From positions 3,348,001 to 3,412,000 of the forward strand of contig OX327704.1 in NCBI GenBank assembly GCA_946807835.1: a stretch of DNA of 64,000 nucleotides, in the 5' to 3' direction. Of this stretch, positions 55,885-64,000 are shown piece by piece (position 1 is the first letter of the stretch; each line of letters begins with the position of its first letter). Source of the stretch: Ailanthus altissimus. Taxonomy: Eukaryota; Streptophyta; Magnoliopsida; Sapindales; Simaroubaceae. The notes beneath the pieces are model-generated. The model was not told where the DNA came from. It searched no databases and saw nothing but the letters and a program-made list of their open reading frames with translations. Position numbers and translations under genes: made by a program.

Positions 55885-56582
55885 TGATGAGATATTTCTA
55901 TATCTTAAAATTTAGTGCAGGTATACTTTATCGTATGCAAGTAATAAAATGACAAAATAGTTGAATGTTGAACCTACAGGGATAATTTCTATTTTCAACC
56001 AAGTACTAAAATTATGTCTTTCTAATAATTATTCAAAAAAATAAAAGTCTAAGAATGAATATAGACAATATAAAAGCAATGACACAATGTAAAGAAATTT
56101 GGAAGGTAACAGTATAGAGAAAACCTAGGGTTAATACTATCCCTCAATATGCTTTCTAATGATTAATCCTCTAATATTTAATTCCCTTAGTCTTTGTTAT
56201 TGATCAAAACACTAATGTATTCACAAGCCTCTTCCAAAGTCATGCAAGTATACCTTAATTTACCAACTACCTATATTCCTATGGTACTTGTAATAAATTA
56301 AGATTCATTAAGATTAAGTCTTATTGATCATACATGCAAATTAGGCATATACCTATCCTAATTTGAAACTTGTATATGCAACATTGAATGTTACTCTACA
56401 ATCATGCATCAAATTACCTAGGTCTAAATATAATGATTTCTCTTTCGAGTTTATCAAAATATTACTAACTCATTACCATATATTAGCCAGATATATTGAA
56501 GCATTAAGAACAAGTAAACTGAATAGCAAAGAACTAAGTTTATTAAATATTAAAAAGATATAGCAATTACGTACACAGTTCA
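55885..56582 (-). repeat. gypsy-type LTR (same family as 28970-30403), inverted and cut
   Basis: From TGATGAGATATTTCTATATC the sequence is the reverse complement of the 3' half of the solo LTR. Shared features: ATCGTATGCAAGTAATAAA, the tRNA/R-U5 stretch, CTAGGTCTAAATAT, and AAGATATAGCAATTACG at the far end. The match stops at GTTCA (56578-56582), where the CACTA element starts. The 5' half of this LTR is therefore expected on the other side of that element. Confidence 0.88.
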
Positions 56583-56596
56583 CACTGCTACGAAAA
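56583..56596 (+). repeat. CACTA left terminal inverted repeat
   Basis: CACTGCTACGAAAA, a variant of the CACTA-N-AGAAAA termini. The right-end partner is not in the window. Confidence 0.75.
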
Positions 56597-56599
56597 TTA

Positions 56600-56770
56600 T
56601 CTTCATTGATACTATGCTACTGACACTTTTCTAAATAGTATTAGTGAATAGAAATGTCAATAAATTATTGATATCATGATATCATAAATATAAAGTGTCA
56701 ATGAAATATTGATACTATAGTATCAGAAAATGAAGTATCAATAGGTTAGTGGTACCATGGTATCAGAAAG
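56600..56770. repeat. CACTA subterminal palindromes
   Basis: Three 16-bp near-perfect palindromes of one pattern: TGATATCATGATATCA (56669), TGATACTATAGTATCA (56710) and TGGTACCATGGTATCA (56750). Half-sites such as ATTGATACTATG (56609) and AAGTATCAATAG (56734) lie between them. Subterminal repeat arrays bind the element's own DNA-binding protein (TNPA in En/Spm). Confidence 0.8.
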
Positions 56771-57278
56771 TTATATTTTATTAAAAAAATAAAATTAATG
56801 AAACAAATTTAAATTTTAAAGAAAATATAAAATGTCCAAAACGATGTAGTTTTGGATATTAAAAAAATTCTAAAAATGACGTCATTTTTGGGTGCTTAAA
56901 AAATGCCCCAAACAACGTCATTTGGGGCATCTTTTGTTATCATCTTTAGTTATTGCCCTAGTTTTGGAGACACATCTATAAGCTGCTTTATTGTAAATTA
57001 GAAAAATCGGCTCTTATCTTTCTTTCTTTGGTCGAAATTGTCTCTCTCTCTCTCTCTTTCTCATCGAAGAAGATAAGCACCTATAAGTGTTTCGTTCTCT
57101 CTCGTCAAATTATTCCATTACAAATAATTTATAATTTATTTCTGTTAGATTTACTTGCTTTCACTTTTGTCTCTCATCTTCTTCTACACATTTCGTAACT
57201 AGAATTATGCAATCATTCTAAATGAATAAACAACAGTGCCATATACATATAATAGAAATAAAAAATTCTCTAATAAAA
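56771..57278 (+). other. CACTA 5' non-coding region
   Basis: AT-rich, with a duplicated ACGTCATTTTTGGGTGCTT/ACGTCATTTGGGGCATC module around TGACGTCA (56877-56930) and a (TC)n tract at 57041-57058. No coding sequence recognised on the plus strand. Confidence 0.55.
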
Positions 57279-57492
57279 CTCATGGATCTCGATTGACTTG
57301 TTACCGTTGGTGATAGAGGCATTGATGAGAAAGTGGGTGTAGATGAATCTCATCTTGTAGTAGTAGCCCTTGGTAACGCCGATTATGACGGCAGTTTTGA
57401 TGGCAGTGCTAATCATGCGAGAACTGAACCAAGCGTCGATCTTAAGCTTTTGGGTTAACCTTGCTTGAAAAAATTAGAGTGGTTAAAGTGCC
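57279..57492 (-). pseudogene. RPL9: fragment of ribosomal protein uL6 (RPL9) captured in the CACTA element
   Basis: On the minus strand the frame gives [19 protein letters not shown], then [19 protein letters not shown] and [15 protein letters not shown]. Plant 60S RPL9 (uL6) has the sequence [39 protein letters not shown] and NKSIEIRNF. The match is colinear over about 60 residues, with an internal loss of about eight residues (the LSHVDNLI segment). An upstream shifted piece (GTLT at 57492) matches the region before it. Neither the protein's N-terminus nor its C-terminus is present. It lies antisense to the transposase genes. The normal protein is a large-subunit component at the GTPase-associated region. 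This copy cannot make it. Confidence 0.78.
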
Positions 57493-59400
57493 AAACTCCT
57501 AATTGGCGAATTGTATGCACATTAACAAATTTTTAGAAAATTTATTAGAATTGTCTTCGTATCAATAAAATCTCTTAATGAATTGGTATGATATATTCTA
57601 TCATAACATATAAACAATAAGAATCAATATTCTTATTGAGACTTGAAGTCACAGCTTACTTAAAATACAAAATAAAAGACATTGAGTTATTTATTTATAA
57701 TATATTTGTATCAGATTTTAAATATACTTTTCTACTTTTGATTGGTTTATTGCATTGACACGAGATAATTCTACCCTACAAATTGTAAAAGGGAAAATAT
57801 ATATATATTTTTTTTGTAATAAAAAAAGTGCTTATAATGATGTTTTTAGTTAGTAATAATTTGTATTTGATAATATTTTCAATTAAGCAAATATAGTAAA
57901 AGATAATTATAAGTCAAAGTCTATTTGTGCAATTTTATTATACATTGTAAAATTATGCTTCTTGAAATACATTAAAAATAATTAATTGAATTTGATAAAA
58001 TATGTTTAAAATATCATAAGAATGACAGATAACAACTAAAAGTCGTTTGGCAAGTGTTGGTACAATGTTTGAGTAGGGTATTCAGATGAAGGTTAGATAT
58101 ATCTTCACAAAGTGCATACAAAAAAACATTATTGGTTCAAATGCTTGAAATCGCGGCTAAGTCCCTATACTTCTATGATCTTGGCATTAACTTTAATTTT
58201 CACCCCATCGTCTCTAATGACATGATTGTCTTCATCCTTATCTTTGTCTCTCTCTCTCTCTCTCTCAACAATCTATAATTGAAAGCTGTAGCTACCCACC
58301 CCTCTTTTTAATTTTCCCAACTTGCTTTGTCTATATTTCTTTTTCTTTGTCCATGAAGATAGAACTTTAAATATAAGTAATCGAACTTCCAATTTCATGA
58401 CTATCCTTGTAAATTTCAATATGAGCATGAATTATGATTTATGAATATTCTCATTAATTAAGTGGCTAGTCTTCTCTTTTTCACATTGTACTCTTGCATA
58501 TGTATATCATGAACTCTTCATATTTGTAACTTTACTTTTGTATGTTAGTTCTTTGAAATCAAAATTTTTAGATTGATGTCAATGGCTTTAATGCAAACTG
58601 ACATAGTAAGATAAGAATAAACAAGATTGAAGTAAGTAGAGTTTATTCATTTTGGTGGTGGCTTAATTGCATTATTTGTTATCTTTTCTATTATTTGTAG
58701 TAATTTTCTTGTTTAAAAACTAAAAGTATTATATGTTGATTTGACTCATACAAATACATTCCACCTTTATTCTATGTCATATTTACGTATCGACAATATA
58801 GTAAATATCGACAATATAGCCACTATGCTTGCTACTGTTTTGTACCTATATGTCTATTATTTTTGCTACTGTTTTATACTATTATGAGGACACTATAATT
58901 GTTTTTTTCTTGGGGATCTATGGCCACTAATTTTGGTATTGTTTTGGAGTTGTATGGCCACTATTTTTGCTGCTTAATTGAGGCTGTATGGACATTATTT
59001 TTGCTATTTTGGGTTATTTATAGTGTCATTTGGGGCTGTTTCAACTACTTTTTTGCCGTTGTTTTGCTTTGTTTATGATTTTGTTTTGATTTTCTAATTA
59101 TAATTTATTGTTTTGTGTTTGCTATGGCAGTGTTTCTATAATTCTTTTAGTTGACTGCCTTAGACCATAACAACTCAGCAGTGTGGGAAGTTATTGTGAG
59201 GTATATTTTTATTCTCTAATATATAATTTTAATTTTCTTATTGGCTAATCTTTTTTGTAATATGGAGTTTATTTTATATGATTTTCAAATTTTGGAGTCA
59301 TTGTAATTGAGAGATGGTTGCTGTAATTTATTTGGAAGTGTTATTAACATATAATACATGTTTATATTTTTTTTATTGTAATAAAAGGAAATGATTGTTA
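57493..59400 (+). other. CACTA region upstream of the transposase gene
   Basis: 1.9 kb without a recognisable gene. It contains a (TC)n tract at 58246-58266 and a degenerate minisatellite (58815-59075). It probably includes the promoter and untranslated leader or an intron of the transposase gene, but I could not place splice sites with confidence. Confidence 0.5.
58815..59075 (+). repeat. degenerate minisatellite, ~50-60-bp units
   Basis: Four to five imperfect units built on TATGGCCACTATTTTTGCTA followed by CTGTTTTGGGGCTG-like sequence. Unit lengths vary. Confidence 0.6.
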
Positions 59401-59471
59401 ATTACACTCAAGTTAAGATCTTTCATGTTGAACTAACAACCATTAAATAATAATCAGGTAAAATATTTGAC

Positions 59472-60059
59472 ATGGACAGAATATGGATATCAAGTGATAG
59501 ATTATCAAAAGAGTATAAAATTGGAGTTGATGCGTTTTTACAATTTCCCATGCTTAATTTTGATAATAGGAGGTCACTTAGATGTCCATGTAACTCTTGT
59601 TGCAACATGGAGTTCCATACTCCTGAGTCAATAAGAGTTCGTTTGTTTGAAAAAGGATTTTTGTTCATGTATTTAACTTGGACTAAACATGAGAAAGTTG
59701 ACAGTAAGTTGAGAGCTTCATCTCTTGAAGACCATTTTATTGGAAGACAATTTAAATGCCAAGACTATAATAACATTGTAGATATTGTTAACGATGCCTA
59801 TGAACAGTGTGATAAGGATCCTGAGTTTTTTAGAAATCTACTTGAAGATGTAGAAAAACCTTTATATCCTAGATCAAGGCATTCCAAGTTGTTTGGTCTG
59901 ATGAAAATTTATAATGTTAAAGGAAACTATAGATGGTCTGATAAGGGATTTTCATCTATATTGAAAGTTTTTACTGACATATTACCAGAAGGTAATAATA
60001 TTTCAAAGTCGATGTATGAGGCTAAGACAATAATAAAGGTGCTGGGATTAGAATATTAA
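59472..60059 (+). pseudogene. CACTA transposase, N-terminal part (transposase-associated domain)
   Basis: ATG at 59472 gives MDRIWISSDRLSKEYKIGVD, FLQFPMLNF, LRCPCNSCCNMEFHTPESIR and LFEKGFLFMYLTWTKHEK. This is the Transposase-associated domain found at the N-terminus of plant CACTA transposases (family: DR-WM--R, RCPC--C-N, V--HL---GF---Y--W--HGE). The 195-codon open frame continues into the TNP2 domain (ILPEGNNISKSMYEAKTIIK, VLGLEY) and stops at 60057. The sequence then goes on in the same family pattern (CPNDYILYRKEHE), so this is one gene broken by stops. Confidence 0.88.
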
Positions 60060-60960
60060 AAAATACATACTTGTCCTAATGATTATATTCTATATAGAAA
60101 AGAGCATGAACAACTTGTGGTATTTGTGGTATTTTCCCCCTATTCCAAGGTTTAAACGTATGTTTCAATCACCTAAAATTGCTAAGTATTTAACTTGGCA
60201 TACAAATGGGAGAATAAAATATGGTAAGCTTCGGCATCTGACAGACTCACTTGTATAGGATTTAATTGATAAGTGGCTTGAATTTACATAAAAGCCTAGA
60301 AATCTTCGTTTGGCCCTATTGAAAGTGATGGGATCAATCCACATAGCACGCTTAACACTACTTATAATTGTTGGCCAGTATTAATGATATCATACAATCT
60401 TCCTTCGTAGTGATGTATGAAAAGGAAACATATAATGCTATCTTCATTAATATCTGGACCTAAACCATTTGAAAAAAATCTAGATGTATACTTGGATCCT
60501 TTGATTGAAGATTTGAAAACACTATAGGAATGTGGTGCAGAAGTGTATGATGCCTATAAGAAAGAAAGTTTTAACTTAATGGCCTTATTAATGTAGATAA
60601 TCAGTGACTTTTCTACATATGGTAACCTATTTGGGTGTATAGTGAAAGGGTATTTTGCTTGTCCATACTATGGGATAAACACATCATCATGTTGGCTTGC
60701 TTGTAGTAAGAAAAATACTTATATAGGCCACTGCTGGTTTTTACTAATTGAGCATCCATTTCGTAAGTTGAAAAAAGTTTTTAATAATGCACAAGAGATA
60801 GGTGAAGCTCCTACTACTTTGTCTAGTCATGAGATTCTAAGGATGGTGGATGAAATTGCTAGAAGTACTATTATAGGAAAGCATAAGAAGCGAAAACAAA
60901 GCAGTAGTAATACTGAGAAGTTGTTTAAAAAAAGTCTATATTTTTTGAATTAGAATACTG
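60060..60960 (+). pseudogene. CACTA transposase, TNP2 catalytic region (broken)
   Basis: Fragments in changing frames match TNP2/Transposase_21: STLNTTYNCWPVLMISYNLP (about 60345), CMKRKHIMLSSLISGPKPFE (about 60415), KNLDVYLDPLIEDLKTL (about 60470), KESFNLMALLM (about 60565), ISDFSTYGNLFGCIVKGYFA, then CPYYGINTSSCWL (about 60600-60690) and GHCWFLLIEHPFRKL. The family order and spacing are preserved, but at least six stops occur. The 60642-60953 piece stays open for 103 codons. Confidence 0.85.
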
Positions 60961-60991
60961 GCCACATTTGTTGGTTCACCATTAATTAGAT

Positions 60992-61935
60992 GTGATGCAC
61001 ATTGAGAAAAATATATGTGAAAGTATCTATAGCGCATTGCTTCATCAATCGAGTAAGACGAAGGATAGGGTAAATGCTAGAAAGGATCTTGTGGAAATGA
61101 AGATTAGTGATACATTAAAACCTGATGAAGAAAATAAGAAACTTCTTGCTGCACCTTACACCTTGAGTAGAAAAGAGAAGCAAATGTTTTGTGGAACTTT
61201 GTTCCAAGTAAGGGTTATGCGTGGGTATTCTTCAAACTTTAAAAAACTTGTTGCAATGGACTATTGTAGGCTTCAAGGCTTAAAGTCTCATGATTGTCAT
61301 ACTTTGATGCAACAATTATTACCTTTGGTGGTTCGAGATTGTTGCCACATAATGTTCATCGCGCTATAATACGAATATGCTTCTTCTTCAATTCCTTATG
61401 CAGTAAAGTGATAGAAAATGATAGTTTGGATGAGTTGCAAAGTAACCTAGTTGTTACTTTATACATGATGGAATAATATTTTGTACTTAACTTCTTTCAC
61501 ATAATGGTTCATTTGAATGTCCCTCTCGTTAAAGAAGTTAGGTTATGTGGGCCAGTTTATCTTAGATAGATGTATCCATTTTAAAGATATATGAAGGTCC
61601 TTAAAGGTTATGTGTGTAATCACAATCATCCAGAGGGGTGCATTTCTGAAAGTTATATTACCGAGGAAGCATTTGAATATTGTGCTGAATACCTCTCTGA
61701 TCATGATGCAATTGAGGTCTCAACTAATTTACGCGATTTACATATTTCACAACCTTTAAGTTCTAGAGATATAAAGCTTGTGGATTCTCATACATTGGAG
61801 CAAACACATCTTTGTATTTTAGAGAACACACTAGAGGTTCAACCTTATATGAAGTAAGTTATATAGTTTGATTATATTACAGTTATATATTACTTATATT
61901 TTATTGTACTAACTAATGTCATTGTTTACCTTTAG
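60992..61935 (+). pseudogene. CACTA transposase, C-terminal DUF4218 region (broken)
   Basis: MMHIEKNICESIYSALLHQS begins the block 'D-MHIEKNV-D---GTLL'. It continues with KTKDRVNARKDLVEMKISDT, TLSRKEKQMFCGTLFQVRVM, GYSSNFKKLVAMDYCRLQGL and SHDCHTLMQQLLPLVVRD. The DUF4218 part runs RLLPHNVHRAIIRICFFFNS (61330 on), YMKVLKGYVCNHNHPEGCIS (61590) and ESYITEEAFEYCAEYLSD. A GT donor at about 61857 and TTTAG acceptor at 61931-61935 mark an intron. Stops at 61367 and 61474 break the frame. Confidence 0.85.
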
Positions 61936-62767
61936 GAAGCATAAGGAATATTTGAAAAGAAATTTCCCCTGCCAAGCTAAAAATCACCTATGGCTGCAAA
62001 ATGAGCATACTCGTACTTTTAGTGATTGGCTTCAAAATAAGGTCAAATTACATTACATATTTAGTCCAAGTTAAATAGTTATATGTTGTAATTATTGACA
62101 TAAATTATAGGAAATGTAAGTATCAAATGACATAAAATTGAATGTGGTTGTTAATGATACCGTCAAGTGATTAGCCAGAAAACCTCATTCTTTAGTCATT
62201 ACATATGTTAAATACCTTGTAAATGATTTTAAATTTGTAACTAGAGCTCGAGACAACAATCGGGTAACACAAAATAATGGTGTCAGTGTTGTTGCAACGA
62301 TAATGCAAATATCTAGTTCGAAAGATAAAAAGCCATATCCTAGAGAAATGGCATTTTACGAAGTCCTTGATGAGAATTGGGAACTTAATTATCTAATATT
62401 GAAGAAGGTATTGTTCAAGTGTGATTAGATTGATAGTAAGAGTGGTGTTGAGGTTAACAATTTAGGATTTATAATTATGGACTTGAATAGAATTAGTCAT
62501 AAATCTGATAGTTTCGTATTAGCTTATCATGCGACACAAGTGTTTTATGTGAATAATAAAAAAGATCATAATAAATCAGTTGTTTGCTCAGTGGCTGAAA
62601 GGGTTAATAAATTTGCAACTGATGATGAGTGTGATGACATGGTACTACATGCTCCTATATCAAAAACATTGCCCTGGGTTAAGATTGATGATAAAGATGA
62701 TGTTACAATTTATTCAAGACAAGATTGTGAAGGTGTTGCCATGGATATAGACATAGCAGATGAATAA
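61936..62767 (+). pseudogene. CACTA transposase 3' end with DUF4216-like segment
   Basis: Exon restarts with KHKEYLKRNFPCQAKNHLWL, then QNEHTRTFSDWLQNKV. After a second likely intron comes a DUF4216-like stretch: RARDNNRVTQNNGVSVVATI, AFYEVLDENWELNYLIL and FKCDxIDSKSGVEVNNLGFI (x = stop). The last 96 codons (62477-62767) are open and end in an acidic tail (WVKIDDKDDVTIYSRQDCEG, MDIDIADE). FVLAYHATQVFYVNNKKDHN matches the 'PF-LASQA-QVFYV-D' motif that closes DUF4216 in these genes. Confidence 0.83.
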
Positions 62768-62922
62768 TGTCCAATAACATGTTGAAGTATTTTAGTGTAT
62801 ATTCATTTGAAATATAATTAATTTATAAGTATATGTACATAATTAATTCATGCAAAACTTTACGTGTTTATTATTTGTATGTATGTTGATTTATTTTTTA
62901 TTCTTGCATATTAGCTCAACAT

Positions 62923-64000
62923 ATGGCTGAGAGCGAAGATATATTAAAGGGAAGACTGCAGAGAAGAGGAAAATTCAAGAAGAAATATTTGCAATTGTTG
63001 ACACCCGATAAGAAGATTACCATTAACTACAACTCATACCATATCTTCTAGTGATACATCAATTAAATTGAGAAATTACATGGTATTTTGGTACTAGACA
63101 ATATTTCAATTATATATGATGATTGGAGACACGTACCCCTTGAGCAGAAGTAAGACTTATGGCTTCATTATTTATATTTTGTTGATCGTTCATTTTTCTT
63201 ATGTAGGATAAGTTCAAATTGGATTTAAAGAGTAAAAAACAAGTGTTTTAGTTGATGGGCATCTCTCTAAAGAACTTTAGACATACTCTAACATACGAGT
63301 ATGTTCTTCTATATGAGAACGATCGTAATCAATTGAGGTTGCCACCTTTTGAATACCCAAATATTAAGAAACAACATTGAAAGTTATTTATTGATAAAGT
63401 ATTATCTGATTCGTTTGAGGTAAGTTAAATATCAATTATTTTATTTTTGTGAGACATATAAAGTTAAATATCAATGAGTTTACATATTCACTTTGTGTAG
63501 AAAAACAGTCAAAATGCCAAGGAAGGACGTGCTAAGAACATTTATAATCATTGTTTAGGTAGTACAAATTACAAAGGCTTATATGAAAGACTTTTAAGTC
63601 TTCAATCTATTGTCATAATATATTAAGTTTAAACCAAATGGAAATATTTATTTTTCTAAATATATCATTTTTTTCTCTTATCTTAGGTTAAGAAACAAGG
63701 GGAATCTTTGAGCCAAATGGATCGAAGTGTGTTGTGGAAAAAGGCTCGACTCAGTAAAAAAGAAAAATATTCAAAAACAATGCAACAAGTTATTGAAAAA
63801 ATTGTAAGTGATTTTATTTATGTAAACATTATCTTATTAATATGCTTGTTGATCACATAATATTTCTATTAAGATAATGACATTACTTGTGAATTATAGG
63901 AGGAGCTACAAAGCAATGTTGATGAAGGGTCTTTGAAGACAGATGGTACCAATGATATTCTAGCTTTGGCATTTCACAAGCAACCAAATGAAAGTAGAGT
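62923..64000 (+). CDS. second CACTA gene, plant Ptta/En/Spm-family transposase (partial)
   Basis: Exons separated by AT-rich introns are apparent. 62923-63054: MAESEDILKGRLQRRGKFKK (stop at the end or missed splice). 63207-63419: KNFRHTLTYEYVLLYENDRN, then LRLPPFEYPNIKKQH, stop, KLFIDKVLSDSFE, donor GTAAG. 63501-63595: NSQNAKEGRAKNIYNHCLGS, NYKGLYERL. 63687-63803: VKKQGESLSQMDRSVLWKKA, RLSKKEKYSKTMQQVIEKI, donor GTAAG. From 63900: EELQSNVDEGSLKTDGTNDI, LALAFHKQPNESR. The order matches Pfam Transposase_24. The gene continues beyond the window. In CACTA elements the companion gene supplies a DNA-binding accessory protein. A stop after KKQH suggests this copy is also impaired. Confidence 0.8.

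Larger units (their letters stand above)
56583..64000 (+). mobile_element. CACTA (En/Spm) transposon, left part, runs off the window
   Basis: Starts CACTGCTACGAAAATTATC at 56583 within an LTR, with TCA as the likely 3-bp target duplication. Palindromic subterminal repeats follow. Then come a long 5' region with an antisense RPL9 fragment, a TNP2-type transposase gene with DUF4218 and DUF4216 segments, and the start of a second gene of the plant Ptta/En/Spm transposase family. The right terminus is outside the window. The transposase gene has several stops, so this copy is not autonomous. Its second gene still has clean exons. Confidence 0.9.

Noticed and set aside
56363..56563. 66-codon plus-strand frame
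   Set aside because: Falls wholly inside the inverted gypsy LTR fragment and has no homologous frame in the solo LTR copy. A chance frame.
57041..57058. (TC)n tracts at 57041 and 58246 as polypyrimidine regulatory elements
   Set aside because: Short simple-sequence runs, common in plant DNA. No independent sign of function.

Overview
This window is repeat-rich plant nuclear DNA, almost certainly from a dicot. It holds Ty1/copia and Ty3/gypsy LTR retrotransposons with plant primer-binding sites (initiator tRNA-Met and tRNA-Asp), a plant-type LINE with a C-terminal RNase H, a CACTA (En/Spm) DNA transposon, and the remains of a multi-exon receptor-like-protein (RLP) gene. I found no intact host gene. 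The only long uninterrupted coding region is ORF2 of the LINE. No tRNA, rRNA or CRISPR was seen.

Layout. 1-3.7 kb: minus-strand relic of a DUF1985-type (MULE/Ulp1-associated) transposon gene. 3.9-4.1 kb: first copy of a ~220-bp repeat. 4.1-6.5 kb: non-coding, repeat-like. 6.5-11.0 kb: minus-strand remnant of an Athila/Tat-like gypsy element (tRNA-Asp PBS plus a ~1.75-kb LTR). 11.1-16.6 kb: complete but decayed minus-strand copia-1, which splits a second copy of the 220-bp repeat. 16.7-25.8 kb: minus-strand RLP pseudogene, cut by copia-2 (plus, 20.97-25.27 kb) and followed by copia-3 (plus, 25.89-32.36 kb, TSD ACAAC). Copia-3 itself holds a 1,434-bp solo gypsy-type LTR. 33.2-54.8 kb: copia-4 (plus), split inside its RT by copia-5 (minus, 37.7-52.4 kb), whose 5' LTR is split by a LINE (minus, 44.55-51.5 kb). 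54.9-55.9 kb: LTR, PBS and gag start of copia-6. That gag is interrupted by an inverted LTR of the same family as the solo LTR, and this LTR is interrupted by a CACTA element that starts at 56,583 and runs off the window.

The nesting gives relative ages. The LINE is the youngest insertion in its stack, with a 16-bp identical TSD, an open 1,371-codon ORF2 and an ORF1 broken by one TAG. Copia-4 is older than copia-5, which is older than the LINE. At the right edge, copia-6 is older than the gypsy LTR, which is older than the CACTA element.

Most notable: (i) an antisense fragment of ribosomal protein uL6/RPL9 inside the CACTA 5' region, a candidate gene capture; (ii) the LINE's ATGA stop/start overlap between ORF1 and ORF2, a 73-residue tandem duplication in ORF1 and paired hairpin repeats in its 5' UTR; (iii) GC-rich GCGCC/GGCAC islands in the U3 of several unrelated LTR families in otherwise AT-rich DNA; (iv) a 47-bp microhomology deletion that removed the TATA box from only one LTR of copia-3. 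All family calls rest on motifs read by eye; no database search was run.
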